NCBI RefSeq assembly: GCF_963676665.1 | Contig: NZ_OY781381.1 | Coordinates: forward strand, 236,001-300,000 | Length of the DNA: 64,000 nucleotides | Direction of reading: 5' to 3' | DNA from: an uncultured Tolumonas sp. | GTDB taxonomy: Bacteria; Pseudomonadota; Gammaproteobacteria; Enterobacterales; Aeromonadaceae | Shown here: one piece after another, positions 1-12,268 of the stretch | Position numbering within the stretch: position 1 is the first letter of the stretch | How the letters are laid out: every line of letters begins with the position of its first letter | The notes under the pieces: model-generated | The model's database searches: none | The model's input: the letters and a program-made list of their open reading frames with translations, nothing else | What the model was told of the DNA's origin: nothing | Made by a program: the position numbers and the translations under genes

Positions 1-562
1 CTGGGAAGTGAATGATCTGCCCAGGATGGATCACATAAGGTGCTTTGATATGGTTAAACGCACCTAACTCAGCCAGGCGGAAGCCATTTTTTTCTGCCAG
101 AACCGACAGGCTATCGCCGACTTTAACTTTATGATCAGGCAAGTTTCGTGGTTCAACAGCATTAGACGGTGATGATAAACCATTAGGTAGAGCATAATGG
201 ATCACCTGACCTGTTCGCACATGATGCGTCGCATCCAAGCCATTTTGTTCTGCCAATATTCGAACATCTGCACCATACATCCAGGCAATGGCATATAACG
301 TATCACCCAGCTTCACTGTATAGGGTGTACCGGGGACTAATTTAGGACGCTCGGTGCCCGCAGACCCGACAGGCAATACGCGAGATGGATCATTCCTAAT
401 AATTGGAGATGCACTATTACGGTATGAAGGCTTAACATTATGCTTACTACCAGCATCTCGTACCGGTGCTGGTGTGGTATTTAATGAACATGCAGTTAAT
501 ACTGCAGAAAACAGTAATATCAGAATGCAGACAACGATAGGTTGTGTTTTATAGTTACGCAT
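1..562 (-). CDS. nlpD: NlpD-like LysM lipoprotein (C-terminal part outside window)
   Basis: The frame opens with ATG at 562 and runs off the left edge without a stop, so only the first 187 or so residues are visible. It starts with a lipoprotein signal peptide: basic MRNYK, a hydrophobic core, and lipobox LTAC with Cys25 as the lipidation site. Two LysM peptidoglycan-binding repeats follow at about residues 81-125 and 145-187 (YTVKLGDTLYAIA, HKVKVGDSLSVLA). NlpD is an outer-membrane lipoprotein that activates the amidase AmiC at division, using a C-terminal degenerate LytM domain that would lie off the window. The start is 23 bp after pcm, matching the usual surE-pcm-nlpD order. Two LysM repeats rather than one is a variation I cannot interpret. 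Confidence 0.85.
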   Translation of the reverse strand, partial: MRNYKTQPIVVCILILLFSAVLTACSLNTTPAPVRDAGSKHNVKPSYRNSASPIIRNDPSRVLPVGSAGTERPKLVPGTPYTVKLGDTLYAIAWMYGADVRILAEQNGLDATHHVRTGQVIHYALPNGLSSPSNAVEPRNLPDHKVKVGDSLSVLAEKNGFRLAELGAFNHIKAPYVIHPGQIIHFP

Positions 563-585
563 GAATGCCCAAGCTGAATTAAACG

Positions 586-1212
586 TCACATTAATTCACC
601 ATGAACCAAAGGCACAAAGCGAACAGCTTCAAGCACTTCCGTTCTGGTTTTATTCCCATATTTTTCGATCAGCAACAGTTCTTGCTTATACTCACCGACG
701 GGGATCACCATCCGCCCCCCATCAGCCAGTTGTGCCAATAATGCTTCCGGTACTTTTTCTGCTGCAGCGGTAACAATAATTGCATCAAATGGCGCTTTAC
801 TTGTCCAGCCAGCCCAGCCATCGCCATGCCGCATAGAGACATTGTGTAAATCAAGCCGCTGTAACCGACGACGAGCCTGGTATTGCAATGCTTTAATTCG
901 TTCAACACTGTAAACATGAGGAATGAGTTGCGATAACACCGCCGTTTGATAACCAGAACCGGTGCCCACTTCTAATACACTTTGCGGATTATTTTCAATC
1001 AGCTGTTCAGTCATGCGGGCAACAATATAAGGTTGCGAAATGGTCTGACCAAAACCAATGGGTAAGGCAGTATTGTCCCATGCCTGATGCGAGATGGCTT
1101 CATCGACAAAGTAGTTGCGCGGCACACTAGCCATAGCAGAAAGCACTCGCTCATCCCGGATGCCGAGTTCTTGCAACTGTTTGATTAAAAGATAAGCCAC
1201 CGTGCCACGCAC
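586..1212 (-). CDS. pcm: Protein-L-isoaspartate O-methyltransferase
   Basis: This enzyme uses S-adenosylmethionine to methylate abnormal L-isoaspartyl residues and start their repair in the cytoplasm. The SAM-binding motif I is clear ([13 protein letters not shown]), as is the family segment [20 protein letters not shown] chose the GTG at 1212 (208 residues, the length of the E. coli protein) over a TTG at 1230. A GGGGAG ribosome site lies 10 bases before the GTG, and the reading frame then starts one base after the surE stop. Gene order with surE upstream and nlpD downstream is the conserved stationary-phase survival cluster. Confidence 0.93.
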   Translation of the reverse strand: MRGTVAYLLIKQLQELGIRDERVLSAMASVPRNYFVDEAISHQAWDNTALPIGFGQTISQPYIVARMTEQLIENNPQSVLEVGTGSGYQTAVLSQLIPHVYSVERIKALQYQARRRLQRLDLHNVSMRHGDGWAGWTSKAPFDAIIVTAAAEKVPEALLAQLADGGRMVIPVGEYKQELLLIEKYGNKTRTEVLEAVRFVPLVHGELM

Positions 1213-1213
1213 G

Positions 1214-1960
1214 CTATTTAAACTCCCCAATCCATGATGCTAGCTCAGCAACACTGGCGTACGCCGTCATATCAACTTGTAATGGCGTAATAGAAACAAA
1301 TCCATGTTCAATAGCATGGAAATCGGTACCTTCACCTGCATCTTGTTTTTCACCTGGTGGACCAATCCAGTAGACAGGTTTACCACGCGGATCTTGCATC
1401 ACCAGCATTTTTTCACCGCGATGACGATTACCTAATCGGGTGACTTTGATACCTTTAATCTGCTCCAGAGGCAGATCGGGTACGTTAACGTTCAAGATCT
1501 GATCTGACGGCAGCGGATGTGTACGCAAACGAGAAACTAACAGACACGCATAATGGGCCGCTGACGCAAAATGTGTTTCACCAACCAATGATACTGCAAC
1601 CGCCGGTAAGCCCATATGTCGGCCCTCAGTCGCTGCAGCTACAGTACCGGAATAAATGACATCATCACCTAAATTGGCGCCGTGGTTAATACCTGACACA
1701 ACGATATCCGGCCAAGGATCCAGCAATTTATTCACGGCGAAATGCACACAATCGGTTGGTGTACCTTTCACAGAATAACGTTTTCCTTCTTCGAGTATTT
1801 CAACCCGGATCGGATTTTCCAGCGTCAATGAGTTACTGGCACCACTACGATTACGATCAGGCGCAACGACAACCACATCCCCCAGTGAACGTAAGACTTC
1901 ACTCAAACAATGCAAGCCTTGTGCATTCACCCCATCATCATTACTAACCAGAATTTTCAT
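1214..1960 (-). CDS. surE: 5'/3'-nucleotidase SurE
   Basis: SurE is a metal-dependent nucleoside monophosphatase, linked in E. coli to stationary-phase survival. The N-terminal metal site is intact ([16 protein letters not shown], with the DD pair), as is the second family motif [22 protein letters not shown]. Its 248 residues are close to the usual 250. The start overlaps the end of truD by 17 bases and the stop is followed within one base by the likely pcm start, so translation is probably coupled through the cluster. Confidence 0.96.
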   Translation of the reverse strand: MKILVSNDDGVNAQGLHCLSEVLRSLGDVVVVAPDRNRSGASNSLTLENPIRVEILEEGKRYSVKGTPTDCVHFAVNKLLDPWPDIVVSGINHGANLGDDVIYSGTVAAATEGRHMGLPAVAVSLVGETHFASAAHYACLLVSRLRTHPLPSDQILNVNVPDLPLEQIKGIKVTRLGNRHRGEKMLVMQDPRGKPVYWIGPPGEKQDAGEGTDFHAIEHGFVSITPLQVDMTAYASVAELASWIGEFK

Positions 1961-2999
1961 CGCGCGTATTTTCTCTTATATTGACCAATTCACGGATCAA
2001 ACTGGTAGCATAACTACCGGAAGATAATGAAAAATGCAGCTCTAAGGCATTATCTAACCAGCGCCAGCGTAAATCATTAGTACGTAATACTGCCCGACGA
2101 CGTTCTTGCTGCATGCCGGCCTTTTCCAATGCCTGCAACCAGTCGGCATGTTCAGCTAAAACAGAAGACTCCCACGCCAAAGCATCACCTTCAGCTTGGC
2201 TGATACCGCGTCCCCATAACGGCGCTGTAGTCACTAATTCGCCAAACTCGATACGCTGAGCAAGTTGGTTATTACGCACACCTTTATCGACGACCAAACA
2301 ACTGTCGGAATTATTAAACATCAGGCAGTCGCCCGGCATCGGCTCTTGCAAACAGTTATCTCGGATACGGGCGGCGACAACCCGATTAAAAATATAGCTA
2401 CGTGCGGCAGATAAATAGATCGCCCGTTTTTGCCGATCATGAATACGACGGCCATTAAACATATCGGCAGCAATCTGCAAATTGTTACCATCATGACCAA
2501 ATCGCTGCGGACCAAAATAATTGGGAACGCCTAATTGCGAGATCTGCTGCAAGCGCAAATCTAGATCACGGCTTTGTTGAATATCTCGCAGATGTATGCG
2601 GAATAAGTTACCACGCAATACACCCGGTCTCAGCTTTTTATCGTGTCTAATTGTCTGCAAAACCTGAATATTTTCAGACTCAAACCCGCGCAGATCAGGA
2701 TCTGGTTTACCCGGTAGATGTAATCCAAACCATTGCTCAGTTATTGCATGCCGATCTTTAAGCCCGGCCCAACTGACTGACGAAAGCGGTAGACCAGTAT
2801 GTTCAGACAGTAATTTAGCCACCCAAGCCGTGTTTTCGCTGGTTTTGCGAATACGGACAAACAAATGTTCGCCTTGTCCACTCGGCATAAAACCCAGATC
2901 TTCAAACACCTGAAAATCCGCTGGTTCAGCTTTTAAAAGTGCAGACTGTGTTGGCTGACCAAAACGGTATGGCCAATTTAGGTCGAATTCATTATTCAT
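1944..2999 (-). CDS. truD: tRNA pseudouridine(13) synthase TruD
   Basis: TruD isomerises U13 of tRNA-Glu to pseudouridine. Family hallmarks are visible: [18 protein letters not shown] contains the catalytic Asp (GLKDRHA), and [14 protein letters not shown] is the conserved FGxQRFG segment. The open frame extends 12 codons further upstream, but ATG at 2999 ([11 protein letters not shown], 351 residues) matches the family's start. It overlaps the last 8 bases of ispF, giving a coupled start. Like its neighbours it is part of the ispD-ispF-truD-surE-pcm-nlpD cluster. Confidence 0.95.
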   Translation of the reverse strand: MNNEFDLNWPYRFGQPTQSALLKAEPADFQVFEDLGFMPSGQGEHLFVRIRKTSENTAWVAKLLSEHTGLPLSSVSWAGLKDRHAITEQWFGLHLPGKPDPDLRGFESENIQVLQTIRHDKKLRPGVLRGNLFRIHLRDIQQSRDLDLRLQQISQLGVPNYFGPQRFGHDGNNLQIAADMFNGRRIHDRQKRAIYLSAARSYIFNRVVAARIRDNCLQEPMPGDCLMFNNSDSCLVVDKGVRNNQLAQRIEFGELVTTAPLWGRGISQAEGDALAWESSVLAEHADWLQALEKAGMQQERRRAVLRTNDLRWRWLDNALELHFSLSSGSYATSLIRELVNIRENTRDENSG

Positions 3000-3474
3000 C
3001 AGCAGCAACCAGTAAAACGACAGCTTCGACAGCAATACCTTCTTTACGACCAGTAAACCCTAATTTCTCGGTAGTTGTCGCTTTAACATTAACCTGTGAC
3101 AGCTCACTTTCCAGATCAACCGCCAAATTCAGACACATGGCTGGAATATGGGGAGCCATCTTTGGCGCCTGAGCAATGATAGTGACATCGAGATTACCGA
3201 GTTGGAAGCCACTATTTTTGACCCGCGCGAACACATCACGCAGTAAAATACGACTATCAACACCTTTAAACTGCGGATCGGTATCCGGAAAATGACGACC
3301 GATATCACCGGCAGCAATAGCACCCAATAACGCATCTGCAACCGCATGTAATACGACATCACCATCCGAATGAGCGATCAAACCTTGTTCATAGGGCACT
3401 GCTACCCCTCCCAGAATACAAGGTCCTTCACCACCAAAACGATGTACATCAAAACCGTGACCGATCCGGATCAT
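2992..3474 (-). CDS. ispF: 2-C-methyl-D-erythritol 2,4-cyclodiphosphate synthase
   Basis: IspF cyclises CDP-methylerythritol 2-phosphate in the MEP isoprenoid pathway, releasing CMP. The zinc-binding start [14 protein letters not shown] (the DxH motif) and the segment [18 protein letters not shown] are intact. The length, 160 residues, is standard. The gene overlaps the end of ispD by 4 bases and the start of truD by 8 bases, so the three are translated from one message. Confidence 0.97.
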   Translation of the reverse strand: MIRIGHGFDVHRFGGEGPCILGGVAVPYEQGLIAHSDGDVVLHAVADALLGAIAAGDIGRHFPDTDPQFKGVDSRILLRDVFARVKNSGFQLGNLDVTIIAQAPKMAPHIPAMCLNLAVDLESELSQVNVKATTTEKLGFTGRKEGIAVEAVVLLVAADE

Positions 3475-4154
3475 GCTAACTCCTGTTGCTGCAGAATAAA
3501 TGCCGCTAATGCCAGATCTTCCGGTTGAGTCACTTTGATGTTATCAGCACGCCCCGTAACCAGTAGTGGTTTGAACCCCGCCAATTCCATGGCTGACGCA
3601 TCGTCAGTCAACACCACAGACTGAGCAAGACCCGCATCTATCGCGTCGGCCAGTTGCTGAGTTGGAAACATCTGCGGTGTTAATGCATGCCAAAGATGGC
3701 CACGTTCAACGGTTTGTTCAATATGCTGCTGTGGATCAGCACGTTTCATGGTGTCTTTAACTGGTACAGCCAGAATCGCACCATCTTCACCACGTTCGAC
3801 TGCCGCCAGTAAGCGATCCAAATCAGCATGAGTGACACAAGGGCGAGCGGCATCATGCACCAACACCCAATCGGTTTCGACACAAGCTAAACCATTTAAT
3901 ACCGAAATTGCCCGCTCAGGGCCGCCGATGGTGACCTCAATTTTAGGATGCGTTGCCAAAGCCAATGCGGGGAAATAATGATCATCGTCCGCAATCACCA
4001 CCACGATCTTTTCAATCTGTGGGTGTGAAAGTAAACGGGTTAACGTATGTTCGATGATCGTCTTATCGCCTAATGGCAAATATTGTTTCGGCTTATTAGC
4101 TTGCATCCGGCTTCCCCGGCCTGCAGCGGGCACTACGGCAGTAAATGTCTGCAT
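3471..4154 (-). CDS. ispD: 2-C-methyl-D-erythritol 4-phosphate cytidylyltransferase
   Basis: IspD transfers CMP to methylerythritol 4-phosphate, an early MEP-pathway step. The nucleotide-binding loop [20 protein letters not shown] is canonical, and [11 protein letters not shown] is the second family motif. At 227 residues it is typical of the monofunctional enzyme. It begins three bases after ftsB ends and overlaps ispF by four, so ftsB, ispD and ispF are one transcription unit and two steps of one pathway are adjacent. Confidence 0.96.
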   Translation of the reverse strand: MQTFTAVVPAAGRGSRMQANKPKQYLPLGDKTIIEHTLTRLLSHPQIEKIVVVIADDDHYFPALALATHPKIEVTIGGPERAISVLNGLACVETDWVLVHDAARPCVTHADLDRLLAAVERGEDGAILAVPVKDTMKRADPQQHIEQTVERGHLWHALTPQMFPTQQLADAIDAGLAQSVVLTDDASAMELAGFKPLLVTGRADNIKVTQPEDLALAAFILQQQELA

Positions 4155-4157
4155 GAC

Positions 4158-4475
4158 TTAATCACTCTTCGGTAGTGAACTATTCTTGTTTTGCCCAGCA
4201 CTGTCGCGAGGCAGTACCCGGTAAAAAGTTTCTCCGGGTTTAATAAAACCCAAATCATTTCGAGCTAATTCTTCAATAGCTTCAAGACCACTTTTAAGAT
4301 CTTCAATTTCTTCTTTAAGTAACATATTACGCTCTTGCAGCTTCTGATTATCAGCCTGCTGGCGTAATAAATTTTCTGAGACTTGTCGATACTCAACGAG
4401 TCCGTTTTTCCCGAACCAGAGCTGGCGTTGCACCAACGCCAAGACAACCATCAGGATAAGGGTAAACAGGCGCAT
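4158..4475 (-). CDS. ftsB: Cell division protein FtsB
   Basis: FtsB is a small bitopic inner-membrane protein that joins FtsL and FtsQ in the divisome. From the ATG at 4475 the 105-residue product has a transmembrane helix at about residues 3-20 (MRLFTLILMVVLALVQ), then a leucine-zipper coiled coil to about residue 70, and the family segment ARNDLGFIKPGETFYRVLP. An open frame continues 11 codons upstream, but GGAGGAG lies seven bases before 4475, so this start is preferred. It is the first gene after the terminator that separates it from eno. Confidence 0.93.
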   Translation of the reverse strand: MRLFTLILMVVLALVQRQLWFGKNGLVEYRQVSENLLRQQADNQKLQERNMLLKEEIEDLKSGLEAIEELARNDLGFIKPGETFYRVLPRDSAGQNKNSSLPKSD

Positions 4476-4522
4476 GTCGTCTCCTCCTGGAGACATAGTT
4501 TCCCACATTCCACCATAAAAGA

Positions 4523-4560
4523 AAGCCCCGCCAATTGGCGGGGCTTCATCATTTTTTTAG
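4523..4560 (-). terminator. Rho-independent terminator after eno, before ftsB
   Basis: A perfect 10-bp stem (AAGCCCCGCC / GGCGGGGCTT, 4523-4532 and 4537-4546) closes an AATT loop. On the minus strand it is followed by TTCTTTTA. On the plus strand a run of seven T follows after a short gap. It would end eno transcripts, implying a separate promoter for the ftsB cluster. Confidence 0.8.
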
Positions 4561-4572
4561 CGAAAACAGGAA

Positions 4573-5952
<1,380 letters not shown>

Positions 5953-5962
5953 TTATTGTCGA

Positions 5963-7624
<1,662 letters not shown>

Positions 7625-7741
7625 TCACGCAGATGCGTGCGGGAGAAACAGACGGGATGAAATTATACCGCAAGCCCCCGCTCCTAACAACGGCAACAGG
7701 ATACTCATTTGCATTGAGAGGAGTCTTGCGTTGCGTCAACT

Positions 7742-8539
7742 TCACTTCAATTGTTTAACTTGTTGCCAAACGGCTTCTAATTCAGCCAAAGAACAGGCTT
7801 TTACTGAACGGCCCTGTGATTGAATAATGTGTTCCACCGCACGAAAACGCCGTTCAAATTTATGGTTTCCGGCCCGCAGGATCTTTTCTGGCTCAAAACC
7901 CAGGTGACGAACCAAGTTGACATTGGCAAACAGCAAATCCCCCAGCTCTTCGCCCAGCGCCGCTTTATCATAGTCAGCACGGTTGATCTCAGCCATGACC
8001 TCATCTAACTCTTCATGGATTTTTTCAATTACCGGCGGCAGCTCATGCCAGTCAAAACCAACCGTCGCGCAGCGTTTTTGGATCTTATTGGCACGCATTA
8101 ATGCCGGTAAATTGTGTGGAATGTCATCCAACACACTGGTGGCTTGCGCATCTTTTTCCTGCCGTTCTTTGGCTTTTTCTGCTTCCCAATTTGCGCTCAC
8201 TGCGGCGCTATCGGCAAACTCTTTACCTGCAAAGACATGTGGATGGCGACGTACCAGCTTTTCACTGATGGTGCTCACCACATCCTGAAAATTGAACAGA
8301 CCTTGTTCTTGCGCCAGTTGCGCATAAAACACTACCTGAAACAGCAGATCACCCAGCTCAGATTTAAGTCCGGTGAGATCGTTTTGTTCAATGCTATCGA
8401 CCACTTCATAGGCTTCTTCAATGGTATAGGCCGTCAGACTCTGCAAGGTCTGTTTTTTGTCCCATGGACAACCATTTTCCGGATCGCGTAATTGCTGCAT
8501 TAACGCCAGAAGATCTTGCATCGAGTATGTGTGCGACAT
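7742..8539 (-). CDS. mazG: Nucleoside triphosphate pyrophosphohydrolase MazG
   Basis: MazG hydrolyses nucleoside triphosphates to monophosphates and pyrophosphate. In E. coli it limits ppGpp-linked stress, which suits its place just after relA. The protein has two MazG domains. The first contains LRDPENGCPWDKKQT and the acidic metal motif EEAYEVVDSI with ELGDLLFQVVF. The second contains EELDEVMAEI and ELGDLLFANVNLVRH. Length is 265 residues, typical of the two-domain enterobacterial type. A relA terminator lies just upstream, so mazG may also use its own promoter. About 140 bp without a gene follow it before pyrG. Confidence 0.95.
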   Translation of the reverse strand: MSHTYSMQDLLALMQQLRDPENGCPWDKKQTLQSLTAYTIEEAYEVVDSIEQNDLTGLKSELGDLLFQVVFYAQLAQEQGLFNFQDVVSTISEKLVRRHPHVFAGKEFADSAAVSANWEAEKAKERQEKDAQATSVLDDIPHNLPALMRANKIQKRCATVGFDWHELPPVIEKIHEELDEVMAEINRADYDKAALGEELGDLLFANVNLVRHLGFEPEKILRAGNHKFERRFRAVEHIIQSQGRSVKACSLAELEAVWQQVKQLK

Positions 8540-8549
8540 GAGGGTACCT

Positions 8550-8584
8550 TGACAGAAAAAACCGCCGCAGAGAACCTGCAGCGG
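8550..8584 (-). terminator. Rho-independent terminator after relA
   Basis: On the minus strand, 18 bases after the relA stop, CCGCTGCAG and CTGCGGCGG can pair across a five-base loop, with one G-U wobble, and are followed by six T. The wobble pairs only in minus-strand RNA, which fixes the direction. mazG starts about 10 bp further on, so some read-through is likely. Confidence 0.75.
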
Positions 8585-8601
8585 AGAGGATAAAAAGTTA
8601 A

Positions 8602-10833
8602 TTACAGACGTTTGGCGTTGACTACATCGTTCATCTGGTTGATTTTCGCCAACATCCGGTTCAGCGTTTCAATATTGTAAATTTCCATATCAATATCGAT
8701 ATCAGCCGTTTGCTGTTTCACGTTGGAACGGCTGCGCATTCCTAAGACATTAATCTTTTCATTGGCGATGATGGTCGTGATATCCCGCAACAAACCGGAA
8801 CGATCGTTGGCCGTGATCCGCACCGTCAACGCATAACCACCGGAGTAATTCTCACCCCAAACCGCATCGATGATCCGCTCAGGGTTCCGACGGCTCAGCT
8901 CTTTATACTGTTCGCAATCTTCACGGTGAATGGAAATACCGCGCCCTTGGGTAATAAAACCGGTAATGCTATCGCCCGGGATCGGTTGGCAACAACGCGC
9001 AACGTGTGTCATCAGATTACCCACACCTTGCACAACAATGTGCCCCTTACCCGGTTTCACATTTTTCATCCGGTGCTGGGTTTTATTTTCTAACTGTTCC
9101 CGCAGACGGCGATCTTCTTCTTCCGCCGTCGGTTTATTCAGTTTCTGCTCCAGGAAGTTCATCAACTGATTAATACGCACTTCACCAGAACCTAAACCAG
9201 CCAGCAGATCGTCAAACTCCATCAGGCTAAGACGGGTATAGAACTCTTTGACGGTCGCCGCCAATTCATCACGGGAGAGATGAAAACCGTGGCGATCGAT
9301 TTCTTTATCCAGCAACTCTTTACCGGCGAGAATATTCTTATCGCGATCCAATTTACGAAACCATGACGCCACTTTGGCGCGCGCACGGCTGGTACGTAAA
9401 AAGGCCAGATTCGGATTCATCCAGTCGCGGCTGGGGTTTGGCTCTTTTTGCGTAATAACTTCGATCTGATCGCCGGTTTGCAGCTGATAGGTAAATGGCA
9501 CGATGCGGCCATCAATTTTGGCACCGATACAACGGTGACCAATCATGCTGTGTACCTGATAGGCAAAATCCAGTGGTGTCGCACCGGCAGGTAAATCGAC
9601 CACATCGCCTTTCGGCGTAAAGACGTATACCCGCTCTTCGAATACTTGCGTGCGCAATTCATCGACCAGCGAGCCGGATTCAACCATATCTTCCTGCCAG
9701 GCCAGCAACTTCCGCAGCCAGGCAATACGCTCTTCATAGGCGGAATCTTTGCCGCCTTGCATGCCTTCTTTATATTTCCAATGCGCTGCGACACCCAGTT
9801 CAGATTCCTGATGCATCTGCTCAGTACGGATCTGGATTTCGACCGTTTTGCCTTCCGGCCCCAATACCACAGTATGAATTGACTGATAACCATTCGGTTT
9901 CGGGTTGGCGACGTAATCGTCAAACTCGCGCGGAATGTGATGCCAGAGGGTATGGATGATCCCCAGTGCGGCATAACAATCCTGCAGGCGTTTGGTGACC
10001 ACACGCACAGCACGCACATCGTAAAGATCGGAAAAATCGAGATGTTTTTTCTGCATCTTGCGCCAGATGCTGTAGATGTGTTTTGGACGCCCATAGACTT
10101 CTGCATTGATGCCGGCATCCTGCAGTGCGTTTTTGGTATCCGAAACAAATTGCTGGATATAACGTTCACGATCCAGTCGTTTTTCATCCAGCAATTTCGC
10201 GATCTGTTTATAGGTATCTGGGTGCAGATAACGGAACGAGAGATCTTCCAATTCCCACTTCAGCTGACCAATACCGAGTCGATTCGCCAGTGGCGCGTAG
10301 ATATTGGAGATCTCTTTTGCCACCATAACGCGGGTTTCTTCGGTGGCATTTTTCACTTCGCGCAAACAGGCGATACGTTCGGCCAGTTTAATCACCACCG
10401 CACGCACATCTTCCACCATCGCCAATAACATGCGACGCACATTATCGACCTGTGTATCCGAAACATTGGCGGTATTGAGATTTTGCAGAAAGCGGATCGC
10501 ATCGATATCGATGACACCTTGCAGCAATTTACTGATGACTACGCCATAGTCCGTTGCTGCCTTGGTCACCGTCAGATAACCAGGTTCCAGCAGCGGGTAT
10601 AACACCGCTGCTTTCAGCGTCTCCATATCCATGTGTAACATCAGTAAAATACCGATCATCTCGGCACTGCGTTGGGATAAGCGCTGCTGTTCGCTCTCGT
10701 CCTGAATTAAGTTATGACAATACTCAAACACCGAGAACAACGCCTGCTTATCTGCCTCGGGCAGATCCAGCGTTGTCATCCACTCGTTTAAGTCAAAACC
10801 CGTTTTCAGGTGAGTATCACGAACCGCAACCAT
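8602..10833 (-). CDS. relA: GTP pyrophosphokinase (stringent response) RelA
   Basis: RelA makes (p)ppGpp from ATP and GTP/GDP on stalled ribosomes. From the ATG at 10833 (MVAVRDTHLK, preceded by AAGGACG) it has 743 residues, against 744 in E. coli. The N-terminal hydrolase-like region lacks the HD metal pair of SpoT, consistent with a synthetase-only enzyme. The synthetase domain shows YDVRAVRV and ANPKPNGYQSIHTVVLGPEG. A TGS domain follows (RVYVFTPKGDVVDLPAGATP), and a C-terminal ACT domain ends the protein. The frame is open 17 codons further upstream, but those residues have no family match. It lies 16 bp after rlmD, so the two are probably cotranscribed. Confidence 0.97.
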   Translation of the reverse strand: MVAVRDTHLKTGFDLNEWMTTLDLPEADKQALFSVFEYCHNLIQDESEQQRLSQRSAEMIGILLMLHMDMETLKAAVLYPLLEPGYLTVTKAATDYGVVISKLLQGVIDIDAIRFLQNLNTANVSDTQVDNVRRMLLAMVEDVRAVVIKLAERIACLREVKNATEETRVMVAKEISNIYAPLANRLGIGQLKWELEDLSFRYLHPDTYKQIAKLLDEKRLDRERYIQQFVSDTKNALQDAGINAEVYGRPKHIYSIWRKMQKKHLDFSDLYDVRAVRVVTKRLQDCYAALGIIHTLWHHIPREFDDYVANPKPNGYQSIHTVVLGPEGKTVEIQIRTEQMHQESELGVAAHWKYKEGMQGGKDSAYEERIAWLRKLLAWQEDMVESGSLVDELRTQVFEERVYVFTPKGDVVDLPAGATPLDFAYQVHSMIGHRCIGAKIDGRIVPFTYQLQTGDQIEVITQKEPNPSRDWMNPNLAFLRTSRARAKVASWFRKLDRDKNILAGKELLDKEIDRHGFHLSRDELAATVKEFYTRLSLMEFDDLLAGLGSGEVRINQLMNFLEQKLNKPTAEEEDRRLREQLENKTQHRMKNVKPGKGHIVVQGVGNLMTHVARCCQPIPGDSITGFITQGRGISIHREDCEQYKELSRRNPERIIDAVWGENYSGGYALTVRITANDRSGLLRDITTIIANEKINVLGMRSRSNVKQQTADIDIDMEIYNIETLNRMLAKINQMNDVVNAKRL

Positions 10834-10849
10834 GAGACGTTCGTCCTTA

Positions 10850-12172
10850 TTATTTTCGTTCAAACAAGAAGAGAGATTCAACATGCCCGGTATGCGGGAA
10901 CATGTTCAATAACCCCCACTGCTTCAAGGTGTAACCCGGCTGTAACAGTGCACAATCACGCGCCGCTGTGACCGGGTTGCAAGAAACATACACGATCCGA
11001 CGGGCGCCACTGTTGGCCAGCCAAGGCATGACCTCTTCGGCGCCAGCACGACCTGGATCCAATAGCACCAGATCATAACATTGTTGCTGCCAGCCTGCGT
11101 TGGCATATTCCGCCATTTTTGTCAGATCGGCGCGATGAAATTCGGCATTAACCAGCTGATTCTGTTCAGCATTGTGCGTGGCTCTTTGCACCATTTCATC
11201 GACACCTTCGATGCCGGTAACCAATGCGGCATCACGCGCCAACGGCAAGGTGAAATTACCGATACCACAGAACAGATCCAAAACCCGATCAGTGGCGGTC
11301 GGCGCTAACCACTCACGCACATGGTTGACCAGACGTTGGTTGACCTGCGCATTAACCTGCAAGAAGTCGCCCGGCTGGAAATAAAGGCGCAACGCATCCA
11401 GTTCATAAAAGCTCGGCGCCACTTCGCTTAATGGTTCCGGATAACCGGTGGTTTGCAGATATAACGCACATTGGTGTTGGGCAGCAAACGCGAGCAACAG
11501 TTCTTTATCGCGTGCTGGCGGACGGCCATTGTGCCGCAGCAGCAGCGCCAATCCGCTTTCGGTGTCATACAGTTCGATATGACCCACATCGCGCGCTGAA
11601 CTCAGCTCATTGATCAGCGTGCGCAATGGCACGATGAGCGCTGATAATGCGACAGTTAGCACGGGGCAACCGCTGATTTCTACCAGCGCCTGACTTTGTT
11701 TTTGGCGAAAACCGACCAGCACACAACGTTTGTTTTTATCGTATTTCACCGCCAAACGGCAAACGCGACGATAGGCTTGTTGTTCACTGCTTTCGATCCA
11801 TGCTGGTGCAGGCAGGTCAATTTTGGCCAGTTGACGGAATAACCGCTGTACACCCTCTTGTTTGGCCTGACACTGCAGTGCTTGCGGCATCATCTGCGCG
11901 TTGCAACCACCGCATTGCTTAAATGCCGGGCAGAAGGGTTCACAGCGATCGGCAGATGGCTCAATCACCTTACGTAAACGGGCATGTGCATACTGTTTTT
12001 TCTGTTCGGTGATCTGCACACTGACTTTTTCACCAGGCAGCACCCCTTCGACAAAACAGGCCTTACCCTGATAACGACCCACACCGGTTAAATGGTGATC
12101 TAAGTTATCGATTGTTATCTCTACCGCTTGGGTAGGTAATGCTTTTGGCTTGGGTTGGAAAAACTGAACCAT
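10850..12172 (-). CDS. rlmD: 23S rRNA (uracil(1939)-C5)-methyltransferase RlmD
   Basis: RlmD (RumA) methylates U1939 of 23S rRNA using S-adenosylmethionine. A TRAM RNA-binding domain is at about residues 12-70. Next comes the iron-sulfur cysteine cluster CEPFCPAFKQCGGC. The SAM-binding motif is DLFCGIGNFTLPLA, and the catalytic pair sits in LLDPGRAGAEEVM and VYVSCNPVTAARD. ATG at 12172 (MVQFFQPK, 440 residues) matches the family better than an upstream extension to 12259. It is divergent from barA with about 95 bp between starts, as in E. coli. Confidence 0.95.
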   Translation of the reverse strand: MVQFFQPKPKALPTQAVEITIDNLDHHLTGVGRYQGKACFVEGVLPGEKVSVQITEQKKQYAHARLRKVIEPSADRCEPFCPAFKQCGGCNAQMMPQALQCQAKQEGVQRLFRQLAKIDLPAPAWIESSEQQAYRRVCRLAVKYDKNKRCVLVGFRQKQSQALVEISGCPVLTVALSALIVPLRTLINELSSARDVGHIELYDTESGLALLLRHNGRPPARDKELLLAFAAQHQCALYLQTTGYPEPLSEVAPSFYELDALRLYFQPGDFLQVNAQVNQRLVNHVREWLAPTATDRVLDLFCGIGNFTLPLARDAALVTGIEGVDEMVQRATHNAEQNQLVNAEFHRADLTKMAEYANAGWQQQCYDLVLLDPGRAGAEEVMPWLANSGARRIVYVSCNPVTAARDCALLQPGYTLKQWGLLNMFPHTGHVESLFLFERK

Positions 12173-12268
12173 ATCTCTTGGTGGCTTATCGTTAGGTAGG
12201 TATGATGCTGAAGGAAAAGCACCGGAATACTTTATTGTCCCACAAGTACGGGTCAACAAAAACAGACT

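Noticed and set aside
9543..10187. A 214-residue minus-strand frame within relA
   Set aside because: It overlaps the RelA synthetase and TGS coding region in another frame and has no recognisable domain.
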